From contig OZ023267.1 of the NCBI GenBank assembly GCA_964006375.1, forward strand, positions 85,731,406-85,795,405: DNA of 64,000 nt, given 5' to 3'. Position numbers and translations under genes: made by a program. Source of the DNA: Tillus elongatus. Taxonomy: Eukaryota > Arthropoda > Insecta > Coleoptera > Cleridae. The notes under the pieces were generated by a model. The model saw nothing but the letters and a program-made list of their open reading frames with translations. It did no database searches and was not told the origin of the DNA. How positions within the stretch are numbered: position 1 is the first letter of the stretch; every line of letters starts with the position of its first letter. This document shows, piece after piece, positions 9,775 to 23,357 of the stretch.

Positions 9775-10008
9775 ATGATGAATCAATCTCCAACTCCGGA
9801 TAATTTATTGAAAATGTTATTTTGTTATTGTAAAAGAGGATATGGAAATGCAGTTGGATGTCTAAAAAGTGGTTTATATTGTACTGCAGCGTGTTCACAG
9901 TGCAATGGTGATCATTGTTTCAATGTATCTCCTATCATAAAGATATATATTTTTTTATTGTTCACTAATATTTACAATGAGAACCACCTAATATATTATA
10001 TACATTAA
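9775..10008 (+). pseudogene. Cys-rich CXC-like relic
   Basis: A 77-codon frame with an N-terminal PTPDNLLKMLFCYCKRGYG and then CLKSGLYCTAACSQCNGDHCFN. The spacing (C.C.KG....C.K.GL.C...C..C.G..C.N) matches the Cys-rich tail of many insect transposon-associated proteins and is reminiscent of the Tesmin/TSO1 CXC repeat. Two expected Cys are missing near GYGNAVG, so this copy is probably dead. After FNVSP the sequence becomes AT-rich and non-coding. Confidence 0.4.
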
Positions 10009-10110
10009 CTAATATGTATATACATTGAGTTCTATAAGTAAATCTGCTGACGAGAAATTGACATGAAGGAATTACACCCATTGGTGCAATACGGCAATTG
10101 TGAATTTATT

Positions 10111-12754
10111 TCATACCTGCCTCCATAGATCTGATGGCCACTTTCTATTCAGTCGTCTTGTTTGGTTTTCAAGCAATGGTCTAACGGCATCATTTGGATG
10201 TGCTTCCAGTTTTTGAAGGTGTTTGTTTGCTCTTCTAGTGATTTCTTCTGATACGAAGGGTACATTTAGATCGCTGTGAAGGGTGTGGTTGCTTACATAC
10301 CAAGGAGCATCTGTTATGATGCGGAGGGCTTTGGACTGAAAGCGTTGAACTAGGTTAGTGTTGGATACTTTGGATGATCCCCATAATTCTAGGCCATAGG
10401 TCCAGATTGGCTTGATTATAGCCTTGTAAACCAGGACTTTGTTTTCTATGGCAATTGGAGATTTTCTGCCTATTAGACAGTACAGTTTCTTCATTCTCAG
10501 ATCCATCTCTTTACGCTTCTTTTTAATGTGGGTACTCCATGTGAGTCGTTTGTCTAGATGTAGTCCCTAGCATGATCAGCTTGAGGAATTTCTGTGTTGT
10601 TGATGTGGACAGGTGGACAAGTGTGGCGGTTCAGAGTGAATGTGACATGCGATGACTTTGCTTCATTGATCTTTATCTTCCATTTGTGTAACCATCTTTG
10701 TAGCAATGAAATGTGATTTTGTATATGATAGCTGGCTACTTCAGGGTCTTCATTTACAGACTGTATGGCTGTGTCATCTGCGAATGTGGACATGTCAGTT
10801 TCTTGGGTAGTCGGTATATCTGAGGTGTATAGTAGATATAGAATCGAACCGAGCACGCTACCTTGAGGTACCCCTGATTGGATTGGTCTAATAGATGAAA
10901 CTTCTTCGCCTTGTTTAATTTGAAAGTATCGATCTGATAGATACGATTTTAAGATGAGGTAATAGTGATAAGGGAAGGATTTCTTGATTTTGTACAGGAG
11001 TCCTTTATGCCATAGTCTGTCAAAAGCTTGACTTACATCTAGGAAAACTGAAGAACAGTATTTTTTTGATTCTAGGTTTTTTTGTATTATATTCACGAGT
11101 CTATGGCATTGTTAAACTGTTGAGTGCTGTTTTCTAAATCCAAACTGGTGTTCAGGAATTCAGTTCTCTTCGTCCAGTTCTCTTAGTAAGCGATTAAGGA
11201 TGAGCCTCTCAAGTACTTTTGATAATATGGGCAACAGACTTATAGATCGATATGACTTTACTTCTGTGGGAGGCTTTCCTCGTTTCATAAACATTAATAT
11301 TTGAGCAAATTTGAGCTGCTTGGGCCAACAAGCTAACCGTAATATCGCATTGAAGATTATAGTTAAAAATTTGAGCCCTTGCTCTGGTAGTTCGTTCAGT
11401 ACCGTGCCAGTAATAAGATCTAGTCCAGGTGCTTTACGTTTGTTTAGCCTCTTGATTTGTTCCTTGACCTCTCTAACTTCAAATTTACGGATTGGAGGAG
11501 ACAGCTGTAGCGGTATGTCAAGATATTCCTCTATTTCTGAATCAGGTTCATCTGAGTAAGGTTGGAAGACTTCTGATAAATGTTGGCTAAACAATTCGGC
11601 TTTCTCATTGTCTGACCTTGACCAGGTGCCTGCAGTTTCACGAATGGGTGGTATATGATTCTGAGGACTCTTGTAGCTACTCGTGGCTTTCCATATGGAG
11701 TGATCGTGGCCATTTAAGTTCTGTATGTAATAACGGAATGTTTCGTTTTGTAATTTACGCTTCAGTCTGTTAGCAATATTGTTGTAGCGTGTTTTGTCTA
11801 CCGGGTGATGGGTTTGATGCCATATAGCCCTAGCTCTTCGTTTTTCTGTAATTAGTTCGGTCACCTGTATTGGAATGCTACCTAAGTCCTTAACTTCATC
11901 CTCTACTATAGGTGTGGCATACCATGCAGCATGTTGTATCCTTAAAATTAGGTGATTTGTTGCTTCTTCCAATTCTTCTGGTGTTTTTATACTTATTTGT
12001 GGTTGGAGTTTGTCGTTGATGTATTCTCTAAAGATATGCCAGTTTGTTTTTTTGTTGTGTAGGACTGGTTTTGCTTTCTTTCTTATAATTGTGTCACTAC
12101 CGTTGCTACGACTGGAGTGTGATCAGATGATAGATCCAGACAAGATTGTGCCTCTAGATAGTTTTGTGATAACCCATTGACTACAAAGAAGTCTAAAGTC
12201 GGGAATTTTATTTGGATCTGTAGGCCAATATGTTGGTTCTCCCGTGGATAATGTACTGTGCCTCTTTTCTATTATCAGCTTAGAGAGGTCCCTACCTTTC
12301 GGTGTTGTCAGTCTTGAACCCCAACTAGTATGTTTTGAGTTATAATCCCACCAGCTATAAACTCGTTACCTAAGGTTACAAAAAAGGATTGAAAGTCTTC
12401 TTTTGCAATTCCATGTCTTGGCGGACAATAAACTGCTGATACTGTTAGTGGATTAGGAAGCTTGTTAACTTGGATCGTAGTAGCTTGTAGAAAATCTGCT
12501 TGGAATTTTGGCATCTCATAATGTGGTAATGAGTTTCTAATTATTATTACGGTGCCACCATGAGCTGTGGCGTCTGGATGTTCAGTGTGGTATATACTAT
12601 AGTGTGGTATTTTTAAGTGTGTTCTGTCCGTAAAATGTTTTTCTGATACAAGCAGAATGTCTATTTTGTGCATAACCAGGAATATCTGTACTTCGTGTTT
12701 TTTAGGTTGGAGGCCATTGGCGTTCCATAATGCTATTCTAAGAAACTGAGACAT
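10111..12754 (-). pseudogene. Jockey LINE ORF2: endonuclease-reverse transcriptase
   Basis: The ATG at 12754 lies two bases after the ORF1 stop. The endonuclease begins LRIALWNANGLQ, with SEKHF where the catalytic Glu is expected, and runs to about 12308. After a frame break it resumes near 11972 with the linker and RT: KAPGLDLITG, YRSISLLPILSKVLERL, FLDVSQAFDRLWH, SGVPQGSVLGSILYLLY and FADDTAIQS (catalytic Asp pair present). The C-terminal domain (LYCLIGRKSPI to RRLNRKWPSDLW) ends at 10111. Frame changes near 12300-12000, 11130 and 10530 make it a pseudogene. The RT catalyses target-primed reverse transcription in the nucleus. Confidence 0.85.
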
Positions 12755-12756
12755 TG

Positions 12757-14238
12757 TTAAGCCAGTCTATTAATGACAGTCGACAACATGTTTAGAATCA
12801 TGTTATTCTGTTGCATGAGCTGACTGAACATGGCCTTGAATTCGTTCAAAAATTGCACCAGGGTTATATCATTTTGCTGTTCGATATCATTATACGTAGC
12901 GTACGTAGCCTGTTGTGCTCATCATGACGGAGCGCTTGTGCATAAGAATGATTGATCTCTGACCTTTCGGGAGCTTTAGTCTGACTAAGATGATTTCGCT
13001 GGTTATTGTCGTGTACTGAGGTATTTAGCGAATTTTGCTGATGTCGCGAGGGTTCCTGTCGTAGATCTGGTTTATTTTTGGCTTGGAGTTCTTTATAAAC
13101 TTGGCAACCTTTATAATTGGATGGATGAGGACCATTACACAAAAAGCACTTAGCTGGAGTGTCTCTTGTTTTGTTGCATACTTTGGAATCATGACTTCCT
13201 CCACACCTAACGCAGGCATATGGTCTATTGCAATATTTCTTGGTGTGGTTGCACATCTGGCATCTGGTACATTGGACTATGACTTTGTTTTTTCTTGGTG
13301 GTTGGATTACTATTGACTTATTATTAAGGTATCTTAGATTATATACATCTTTGTTATTGGGAGCTGGTTCAAGGTCAACAAAGAAAAGGGGCAACGGTTC
13401 TTTGGTGACTCTGTGTCTAACATTAATCAGGTTTCTGACTTTGTGTCCATTATTTTTTAGCTCCTCTTGTATATCTTTTAGAGGTACAGTATGGTGAAGG
13501 TGCTGTATCACAACTCTGTATGGCTTTTCTTCTTTCATTTGATTTTTTTTTAATTTTATTTTATTGGCTGCGGCATCTTAGGCCATTAGCACATTCTTTC
13601 CCATCATTCAATATTGTTTTAAATTTTCCAGACAGAGTCAACTTGGCTCGCCCGGGAATCGAACCCGGGACCTCTCGCTTAGCAGGCTGGCACCTAGCCA
13701 CCTGCGCCACGAGGGCGTCTTCATTTGATATGTGTGGTAAATAATGTTATTCTCCTTCATGTATTTTACAAGTTTTCGGTAAGTATCTGTGGTGTTAGCG
13801 TTAAGTTTTATAGTATTATCCCGAAGAGCTTTAGCTGTGTATTGCTCGTCCTCTACAATATTTTGTAGTGAACGAATCATCTCTGGGTATTTGATGACGC
13901 CTTGAATATATATTGGGGGTGGTTTGGGAATTCTTTCTACTACTGGCTGCGCATCTCTCAGATCAATATCAGCTAACGTTGTTAGGGGTGCAAATCACTA
14001 AATCTGGAGATTCATCTGTTGACCGACTTTCTTGTCTTTGTATTCTTTTTCGTTTATATCTTGACTGAGCCTGCTGCCATTCATTTTTGTCATTATTTCT
14101 TTGGTTGCTGGTATTTGTGTCAACACTCATGATTCCTACGCCGCTGGTATTGCTGATTATAGATTTAATATCTCTTCCTGGCTGATAATTTATCTGAATT
14201 AGTGGATCGGATGTATCCATATGACTGTTGTCTGTCAT
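12757..14238 (-). pseudogene. Jockey LINE ORF1 (Gag-like, PRE_C2HC and zinc knuckles)
   Basis: The start at 14238 gives a polar N-terminus with a basic patch (SRYKRKRIQRQ). After a frameshift near 13970 comes the PRE_C2HC region (ALRDNTIKLNANTTDTYRK, then KPYRVVIQHLHHTVPLKDI and PLPLFFVDLEP). Three zinc knuckles follow at about 13240-13090: CTRCQMCNHTKKYC, CVRCGGSHDSKVC and CFLCNGPHPSNYKGC. The C-terminal helix (LVQFLNEFKAMFSQL) and stop near 12757 are in another frame. A 174-bp SINE interrupts the frame between YHTYQMK and MKEEKPYRVV. The protein would package LINE RNA. Confidence 0.8.
13544..13717 (-). mobile_element. tRNA-derived SINE inside Jockey ORF1
   Basis: Minus-strand head: CGCCCTCGTGGCGCAGGTGG (A box) through GGTTCGATTCCCGGGC (B box), a tRNA-like 5' region with a CTGCTAA anticodon-loop-like segment. 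After a short body it ends in an A-rich tail (T/A-rich 13544-13562 on the plus strand). Target-site duplications flank it: TCTTTCATTTGAT at 13531-13543 and TCTTCATTTGAT at 13718-13729. RNA polymerase III transcription is expected for the family. Confidence 0.85.
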
Positions 14239-14591
14239 AATTTTAATAAATTATATTCCATTATGCACTGATTAAGTATGTAACTATTTTAGTTACTATA
14301 ATAAAATGTTTGTTTACAAATGTATTTACAAGTAAATATTCATAAAGATAAATGAAGTAGAAGAAACTGACGAAAACGAAGAAATTTAATTTCAGTTAAT
14401 ATTAAATGTGTATAGTAAGCAAAATAAATAAATAATTTTTATAAACTGGTTTTTTATTAAAATTGATGTAACTAGTGAATTTTCTTAGAAAAAAATTCAG
14501 TAATGGGGAGATCCCGACTTCTGGATTTTGAAATTTTTTTTTCAAATGAGCGCAATCTAGGGCCCCTCAAATTCATATCTGGGGTCAGCTT

Positions 14592-14594
<3 letters not shown>
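14239..14594. other. AT-rich spacer
   Basis: Short AT-rich stretch between the Jockey LINE 5' end and a (TA)n tract. No gene seen. Confidence 0.4.
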
Positions 14595-15400
<806 letters not shown>

Positions 15401-15404
15401 ACTC

Positions 15405-15965
15405 CACTATTTGTAGGTTTCTGAAATCGAGGGAGCATATTTGTCGAAAACCTTCTTGAACTTAGACGCGTAGGAAGAAAGAGGGTTGTAGCTAATGCTT
15501 GAAACCCCATTATCTCTTAGGAAAGTGAGAACCTTAGAGATGTAATCTGTCTTATCCAAGACAACAACGCAATTTCCCTTATCTGCTTTCGAAAGAAAAA
15601 GATTATTACCAACAATGGTCTCTCTTAAAGAGGAAACAATCTTACTAAATGGGAAGAAGCTGGAGTGGAAGTCCTAAACCTGGAAACAATCTCTGAAACT
15701 TTTTCACGCAGAAATTCAGCATTTTCAACTGCGAACCTTCTTAGGAAGACCTCTGTATCCTTAACTGTCTCAAACATCAAAGACTTAAGCTTGGGAGGAA
15801 CGGCAAACTTTATGCCCTGGCTGAGCAAAGCCAATTGGGGGACATTGAAACCATTGAAAGAAGAAAGATGTTTAAGTCTCTTGTGTGGAACTGTCCTTAA
15901 GACGCTGTAAGTGAGAAATTTAAGAGCCAAAACCTCTTTCCTATCGGAATAAAGTATTCATGATT
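15405..15965 (-). pseudogene. Penelope-like element protein, N-terminal part
   Basis: Minus-strand frame with SSFNGFNVPQLALLSQGIKF and KLKSLMFETVKDTEVFLRRF, typical of the N-terminal region of Penelope-like RTs (the LLS-G-KF box). Downstream, after a frame change near 15610, it reads KADKGNCVVVLDKTDYI, the conserved ADKG-N-VV-D--DY motif just before the RT fingers, and then SYASKFKKVFDKYAPSI. The RT palm itself is absent. Decayed fragment. Confidence 0.75.
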
Positions 15966-16340
15966 AGTTCTCATAAAAGTATTATACTCAAAAGTGCAAG
16001 GCCTACCTGTTAAAGTGTCGTGTACAATTTTCAACCTCATGTCAGTTTCCCCTCCTTGGCATAGGCTGATCTCAGTTCTCTCTTAGTAGGGTGAAATTTT
16101 AGATTCCTGTCTCCGATCTAGATTGACCGTAGATTAGTTATCTTTTGCGGTCCAGAGCTTTACACTCGCACAAGATGTGCTGGGCTGATTCCTTCCGCAC
16201 GCCGCAGAGTTTGCCTGCGAGGTCCCCCTCGAACCGCCTCATTTTGTGGAGGTGTTTCTTGACGACCATGTGTCCTATTAAGAGACCTGTTATGTTTCTG
16301 AGCTGTCCTCTGGAAGATTTAGCAACTCCACAGCTCTCCT

Positions 16341-16559
16341 TTAACTGGGTTCGTCAATTACTGACTTCCCATGTCTGAGCCCTGGACCGTCTGCCCAGTA
16401 CACCTTGTGTTTGTTTCTGACCCAGGACTCAGTGGCTCCCTTGGCAGTGCTTTTTGTCACGCCCAGAACCGCTTCTGGTATTATAAATGGTTCCGCTGAC
16501 CCTCTCTTCGCGAGACTGTCAGCTTCTTCATTGCCTTTGACCGCCGAGTGACCCAGCAC
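16341..16559 (-). pseudogene. LINE RNase H C-terminal part
   Basis: LGHSAVKGNEEADSLAKRG contains the H-x-(G/V)-x-GNE-x-AD block of RNase H, which carries the last catalytic His/Asp pair. It continues into VLGVTKSTAKGATESWVRN, typical of the segment after RNase H in this LINE group. Upstream frames are broken. The enzyme would degrade the RNA strand of the cDNA hybrid. Confidence 0.75.
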
Positions 16560-16826
16560 CCAGATGAGGGTGACCTCATTTTGCCCGGCCAGCTCTTTCT
16601 CGTCTCGGCATTCACTTTAGCCTGGAATTTACCCGTGGGCTACTTAGGGACTTAAGGGCTGCCTGGCTGTCTGTGGCTATGAGGACCCGCTTGTTGGTGT
16701 AGCCCCTCCTGGTCTGACCACTCGTGTGTACAGCCAGTGGGCCATACTAGGTCCTAGTCGTACTCAAGGCTAGGGTCAGGACTGCCTTACGTTAGTATCT
16801 TTTCAATGTGACCATTCCAGGTTAGC

Positions 16827-17970
<1,144 letters not shown>

Positions 17971-18199
17971 CTGCCCAGTCTAGTCTATATGCCCGCCTAT
18001 AAGGCGCCCCTATTTCCCAGTCCGGCAATGATTGGTTGTTATATTAGCCGGGAAAGTGCGTCTGGAGTAAAACTTCCATAGTTTCCTCCCCCGAGCTTGT
18101 AAAGCCTCCCGTGGATGTTCTAAGGAAGCCTATGTTGGTCTGAAAGAAGTTTCGTTCGCGCATGCGCTAACCGACATCTTTACATACGTCGTTATACGT

Positions 18200-18540
18200 G
18201 AAATCAAAATGGTAGGTCCTCTTATTTTGGCAGGTCGAATCAAATCTCGGCGATTTTTTTTTAATTTTTTTAATTTTTGCACCATTGGCTGCCATCTTGG
18301 ACGCATCTTGGATTACTTTATCTCAGGCTAGATCTCTCATAATACTCTATCCAACCGCCATATTGGTTCGTCACTCGCATGCGTATTAGCGACCCCGGCT
18401 AAAAAGTGGAGGGAGTCTTCCATAATGACCCCACATCTACGGAAATGAAATTTTAGGGGTGGAGCTTCTTTGACATTCCTTCGCGGTGGTTGATCTTGAC
18501 TTTTTATTGATCGCTGCGGGGCTTAGCTAACTGGATACCT
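18200..18540. repeat. Dispersed repeat shared with 5.6 kb and 24.0 kb
   Basis: 18210-18310 matches the 5630-5730 segment (GCCATCTTGGACGC core). 18315-18470 matches 24030-24203 in direct orientation (ATCTCAGGCTAGA, CGCATGCGTA, TAGCGACCCCGG, AAAAAGTGGAGGG, CCACATCTAC). The two latter copies bracket the plus-strand LINE, so they may belong to that LINE's ends or to an older repeat it entered. Confidence 0.6.
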
Positions 18541-19045
18541 TGAGACTGCCTCCTCGTTGCACCCCTGTAGTGACTGTCGGCAATGGGAGAAACACCCAAG
18601 GCTGATGGTCTACTAAAGTCCTCTTCCTCTCACACACGCCACACACACGCATACAACACATACACGACACACATAGATCGGGTTGGAGGCGCCCCTGGCT
18701 TCTGTGTGGAATTCAAGGAGGGTCTCCCAGCGGAGCCTGCTCTGGACTGGAAGCACTGTGCAAACCAGATCCGGCACACCTGGCACCGTTTGCACAGTAC
18801 AGGGGGTGTAGCGGGCTGCCATATCAGCAATTCGGAAAATGCTCGATCGTGCCAGCAGCACCGGGTATCTCCGGAACAGGGGGTTAGCTACACGTTTCGG
18901 GTCGCCACGGCGTGGCAGCAGAGCCGTTCGCAACGCAAGCAAGTCTCATCACGGACAAAGCGTCGGCGCCCGAGTGCGTGATCCCCCTATCTATACACTC
19001 ACAAAACCACTAGCACACTCTCACACATTACAAACCGTAAACAAC

Positions 19046-20300
19046 CATGGAAGAGAGCCAAAGAAAAGAAGATGGTAACGTGCCAAAAACAGTGAAGAGG
19101 TAGAAGGTAGAAATATCCCTGTCCCTACAAGCAGTGGCTGCAGGGAACTAGAGGAAACGCTCCTCCACTCAGGGTCTGGAGCGGAACGTCCGGTTCCGCC
19201 GGGGACATTGCTCGAATGGGGAGAGAGGGGAGGTTTGCTTCGCTGGCGCCAAGTCCGGTCGACTCCATGGACGTGACCGTCGGAGGGGCCAAGGGCGGGG
19301 AGACGCGAAGAAAACGAAAGAAGAAAAAGAAAATGAGGTGGAGAGCTCAGAAAAGAAGGCGGGAGAGGGAGGAGTTGAGGCAGCGGTGTCGACAGGAGGG
19401 AGACGCGAGATGCTTCGTAAATGGTGGCTGCACAAGGTGTACGGTCGCATATACCCTCTGTCTCTACTGCTGGTCGGGGTGTCTCTTAGCCTGGTGATTC
19501 CTCTGGCATCTTCGAACCTGGGGGACTACCAGACAGCCTGGCGACGCGTGCGATGACGGCGCCAAGAAGCCAGAGCGAAGGTGGAAAAAGATATTGTCTT
19601 GTTGAAGGGACCAGGCGGAGGTCGCAGTGCGGGAGAAGCGCCAAAAGGCTCTACCCCTATGGCGACCCTCGGTCGGTCGGTTAGGAGACAAATAGAGGAG
19701 AAAGCGCAGCCCCGTTAACAAGAGGGAAAACTGGTCAGGCGGGGATAATAACTTAAACAGGACCACCAGGTTCTCCAACGTTGGGGCCCCCAGGTCGGCC
19801 TAAGTTCCCTGGGTGTGCGTAATCTAAGCGCCCAAGGGCAGAAAAAAGGAGACACCACCGGAAACCACCGCTGAGGACGGCGAGTCCCTAAGTAGGCTCC
19901 CCAACGGCTGGTCCGGGACGAAGGTGTGGAATAACGTCTTTAGTGCCGCGAGCGCTGGGGACGCTTCATGGCCGGTCCGTATCGGCTTTTGGCTCAGCAG
20001 TCAAGAGGTAAACGTAGAAGCCGTAATCAGGATGCTGACTCTGCTCGCTCCATCTTGAGCAATAGCGGCATGTGGAGACAGCAGGAGGACCCGGGAGATG
20101 GCGTCTCGTCTTCCTGGTTAAGCCCGAGGTAGTACGTGGGCTGAACGGGCAGGAGTGGCGGCTGTCCTTCGAGTTGGTGATTCTGAATATAATCAGAGTG
20201 CCAACATGGAGTGTGGTCGCCTCCTCTCGCCCGGCGGCGGGCACTAGAATGGGTACTAGCCGAGAGGGTGCTTCACCCCGACCACACCACGACTGGTTTG
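19046..20300 (+). pseudogene. LINE ORF1 remains (Lys/Glu-rich)
   Basis: From the ATG at 19046 the frame stays open only about 18 codons. Later segments are rich in Lys, Arg and Glu (KKKKKMRWRAQKRRRE). Stops and frame changes prevent recognition of zinc knuckles. Called ORF1 from its position between leader and endonuclease. Confidence 0.4.
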
Positions 20301-20301
20301 C

Positions 20302-21060
20302 GGGGCAGCTGCGGGTGTTCCAAATCAACCTTCAGCATATCCAGGATGCCACTGAGGAGCTGGCAAAGCTCCTTGCAGGCGACCTCGGTAGTGTTGTGTT
20401 AATCCAAGAGCCGTACGTATATAGGAAGCAAGTCATAAATCTTGGAGGAATCGGCGTCAACATCCTAGTTGGTGATGAGGCTGGAGAAGAGCAACCTAGG
20501 ACCTGCATACTGGCGTTGGGGACCTAGACATGGTGCTGCTACCGCAGCTTGGATCTAGTGACGTCACAGCAGCTATCCTAGAATATAAGGAGAGTAACAC
20601 TAGGCTTAAGGTTATGTCGTGCAGTCTTTATGTTCCCTACGATAGACTCGGGGTACCTTCCTCAGAGGATTTGGTGCGTGCCGCCGATTTCGCGAGGGAA
20701 CACGGAATACATCTTAGCGTAGGCTGCGATGCCAATTCTCACCACATGCTGTGGGGTAGTACCAACACCAACCCACGTGGTGAGGCTCTGCTTGAGTATT
20801 TGGCTACAACGAAGCTAGAAATATTAAATTGAGGTACAGCGCCAACGTTCGTCAATCTTATCCGCCAGGAGGTGATTGATATCATATTGGCGAGCAGAGG
20901 TATTACAGAGGACATATCTAATTGGAGAGTGACGGAACACATATCAATGTCTGACCATCGTATGATCAGCTTTGAACGGGATGGGGACCGTGAGAGTCGC
21001 CCACCCAGGAGAAATCCAAAGAAGACTGGGATGCCTATGTAAGGGGTCTTAGTGGGTCGA
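20302..21060 (+). pseudogene. LINE ORF2 endonuclease domain
   Basis: Reads LRVFQINLQHIQDATEELA with VVLIQEPYV (the catalytic Glu of APE-like LINE endonucleases). After a stop at about 20527 it continues LSVGCDANSHHMLWGSTNTN and RGEALLEYLATTKLEILN. A stop at 20830 is followed in frame by the TEHISMSDHRMISF end with the SDH catalytic triad. The order matches APE-type endonucleases of LOA/I-like LINEs. Three breaks at least. Confidence 0.8.
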
Positions 21061-21489
21061 CAAGGCGCTCAAATGGGAGAGCACTTTATATAGAGGCATT
21101 AGACAGCGAAGCCGACGTCCTAGAAGGAAAAAAATGGCAGCGTATCAGGCTGCGCCACCACTCCTGGGGAAACCGACCATCAAAGCTCGATGGTGGAATC
21201 GGAATCACGTCGAACTACGACGGCAGACACCAAGGGCCTTAAACAGTGCCGTCCGTGAGCCTGGTGAGGCGGCCTCGGACGAGTTTAAGAAGGGAGTTTA
21301 AGAAGGAATTACGGCGAAGTAAATGAGCCGGTTGGCGTGCATACTGTGGGGAAGTTAGCTCCCTGTCGGACGGAGCCAGACTGGTAATAGTGCTCAAACA
21401 GGAGTCAGGAAGTACAATAGGATCCTTAAGTAAACCAGACGGGAGCTGGACAAACACCACCGAGACCTTGTGCCACCTCGCTGAGGTTC

Positions 21490-22480
21490 ACCTTGTTAGT
21501 GGTGGGGCCGGTGGTCGGTTCCGAATGCGGACATCCAGCTGACGGAGGAGGTAGTCACTGACGGCTCTATAACCTGGGCGGTGTACGAGTTTGCTCCATT
21601 CAAGTCCGCAGGCTTAGATGGGATTTTCCCGGCCCTGTTCCACAGGAGCCTGGAAATATTGCTTCCTAATATAAGGGAGGTTTTCCGGGGCAGAAGGGCG
21701 TGGGACTCTGACCCAAAAGCCTGGCTCCGGGTCAGGAGTGTCTTCATTCTCAAACCGGGAAAGGAGGACTACACGTTGGCCAAGGTGCACAGGCTAACTA
21801 GCCTTACATCCTTTCCGCTAAAGGCACTGGAAAGGATTATAGATAGGTTTCGGCTGGGGGAGATCCTCAGGATCACCCCTTCCACAAAAAACAGCACGCG
21901 TACTGGCGAGGCAAATCGACGGAAACGGCGCTTCACGTCGTTACGCGAAAGGTAGAGAGGTACCTACATTACGGAGACAGCATATTAGCTGTGGAGAGGG
22001 GCCTTCAATAGAGCAAGGATGGATACGGTCTGTGCCGTCCTACAGGACAGGGGATCGCCTAGATTTTTATAAGTTGGGTGGCGAGCATGCTGGAGGACAG
22101 GAGAGTTTCGCTGACCTTGAGAGGCAGGGGGGCTGGACGTTGGAGTGGCCGGCAGCTGTCTTCAAGGCAGCGGCATGTCCCCTCATCTCTGGTGTCTGGT
22201 GATGGACAGCCTCATGGAACGGCTCTCCGAGAATAGCCTCTACGCCCAAGCGTATACTGATGATTGGCTGGTCTTAGTCACCGGTAAATTCCTCAGCGTC
22301 GTCTGTACATGCATACAAACAGCCTGTAGCATAATTGAAAGGTGGTGTGGTTAGCAGGGACTCTCCGTAAACTCAGCGAAGACGGTGATGGTCCTGTTCA
22401 CCAAGAAGAGAAATCTGGAGGGGTTCAGGGGGACCGTGATGTTCTGCGGGTGATCATGTACTCCAAACTATCATGGAGGG
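21490..22480 (+). pseudogene. LINE ORF2 reverse transcriptase
   Basis: APFKSAGLDGIFPALFHRSLE opens the fingers. VRSVFILKPGKEDYTLAKVH and LTSFPLKALERIID follow. After breaks, LQGSGMSPHLWCLVMDSLM and AYTDDWLVLVTGK give the palm; the catalytic box is YTDD in place of the usual YADD. Frame changes near 21955 and 22140 at least. The strand-transfer region between them is lost or unreadable. Confidence 0.75.
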
Positions 22481-22847
22481 CGAGTAGTGAGGAAGTGGGT
22501 AGCTACCCTCTGGCAGCTGCGCCGCGTGATAGGATTGACCTGGTGACTCAATCCTCGGATCCTTCACTGGATTTACACTGCAATCGTCAGGCGGAGAGTC
22601 CTGTATGGGGCAGTGGTCTGGTGGTTCGGTGTGAACCAAACTGCTACCCGGACGCTGCCCAAACTTCAAAGGCTGGCAAGTCTGGGCATCACCGGCTCTA
22701 TGAGGATGACACCCTCAGCAGCGATAGAGGTGTTGCTACCCCCGTTTCCATCTGCATCAGAAGGGAGGCTATGGCGTCGCATCTCAGAATGAGAGCCTCT
22801 GGAAACTGGTGTGGAGAGGGGGCAATAACAGAATGCAGAGGTCAATG

Positions 22848-23357
22848 TTAGGCTGACATACACTCTCAGAATCCCTAGTATGGATCAGTGGAGGGAAAAT
22901 GAGGTTGCTTTTCCGCCCGCAAGCCTGGTCTGTTTTACCGACGGATCACAGCTGGAGACGCAGCAATCCTCCGGGGCTGGAATATACCTCGATGTCCTGG
23001 GGTGCGCGTGAGTTATGCTCTGTGCGCATATACCACGGCTTTCAAAACGGAGGTGTATGCTCTCCTGTCTGTAGCTAATCGACAGGATGTGAGGAAGAGG
23101 AGAGGATAATATTAGGCTGACTAGGATATACAACCTCAGAATCCCCAGTAAGGATCAGTGGAGGGGAAATGAGGTTGCTTTCCGCCCGCAAGCCTGGTGT
23201 GTTTTACCGACGGATCACGGCTGGATGCGCAGCAATTCTCCGGAGCGGGAATATACCTCGAAGGCCTGAGGTGTGCGTGAGTTATGCTCTCGGCGCATAT
23301 ACCATGGCTTTTGCAACGGAGGTGTATGCTATCATGTCTGTAGGTAATCGACAGGCG
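22848..23357 (+). repeat. Tandem duplication (period 264 bp) inside LINE RNase H
   Basis: TTAGGCTGA at 22848 recurs at 23112, and about 245 bp of the following sequence is repeated with scattered differences. Each copy contains the first RNase H catalytic motif FTDGS (22934-22948 and 23203-23217). The second copy has small indels relative to the first. Confidence 0.8.

Larger units (their letters stand above)
10090..14238 (-). mobile_element. Jockey-clade LINE, decayed
   Basis: Two-ORF non-LTR retrotransposon on the minus strand. ORF1 (14238 to about 12757) has a PRE_C2HC-type domain and three zinc knuckles. ORF2 (12754 to 10111) has an APE-type endonuclease and a reverse transcriptase without RNase H. 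The order and the PRE_C2HC/zinc-knuckle Gag fit the Jockey clade. Frameshifts occur in both ORFs and a SINE splits ORF1. The 3' end lies near 10090; no clear poly(A) tail or target-site duplication was found. Confidence 0.85.

Noticed and set aside
13640..13717. A tRNA gene on the minus strand (A and B boxes present)
   Set aside because: It is the head of a SINE with target-site duplications and an A-rich tail; no complete cloverleaf acceptor pairing was found.
18583..18981. 132-codon frame and overlapping minus-strand frames in the GC-rich leader
   Set aside because: Open on both strands because of GC-rich sequence; the position fits the untranslated leader of the plus-strand LINE.
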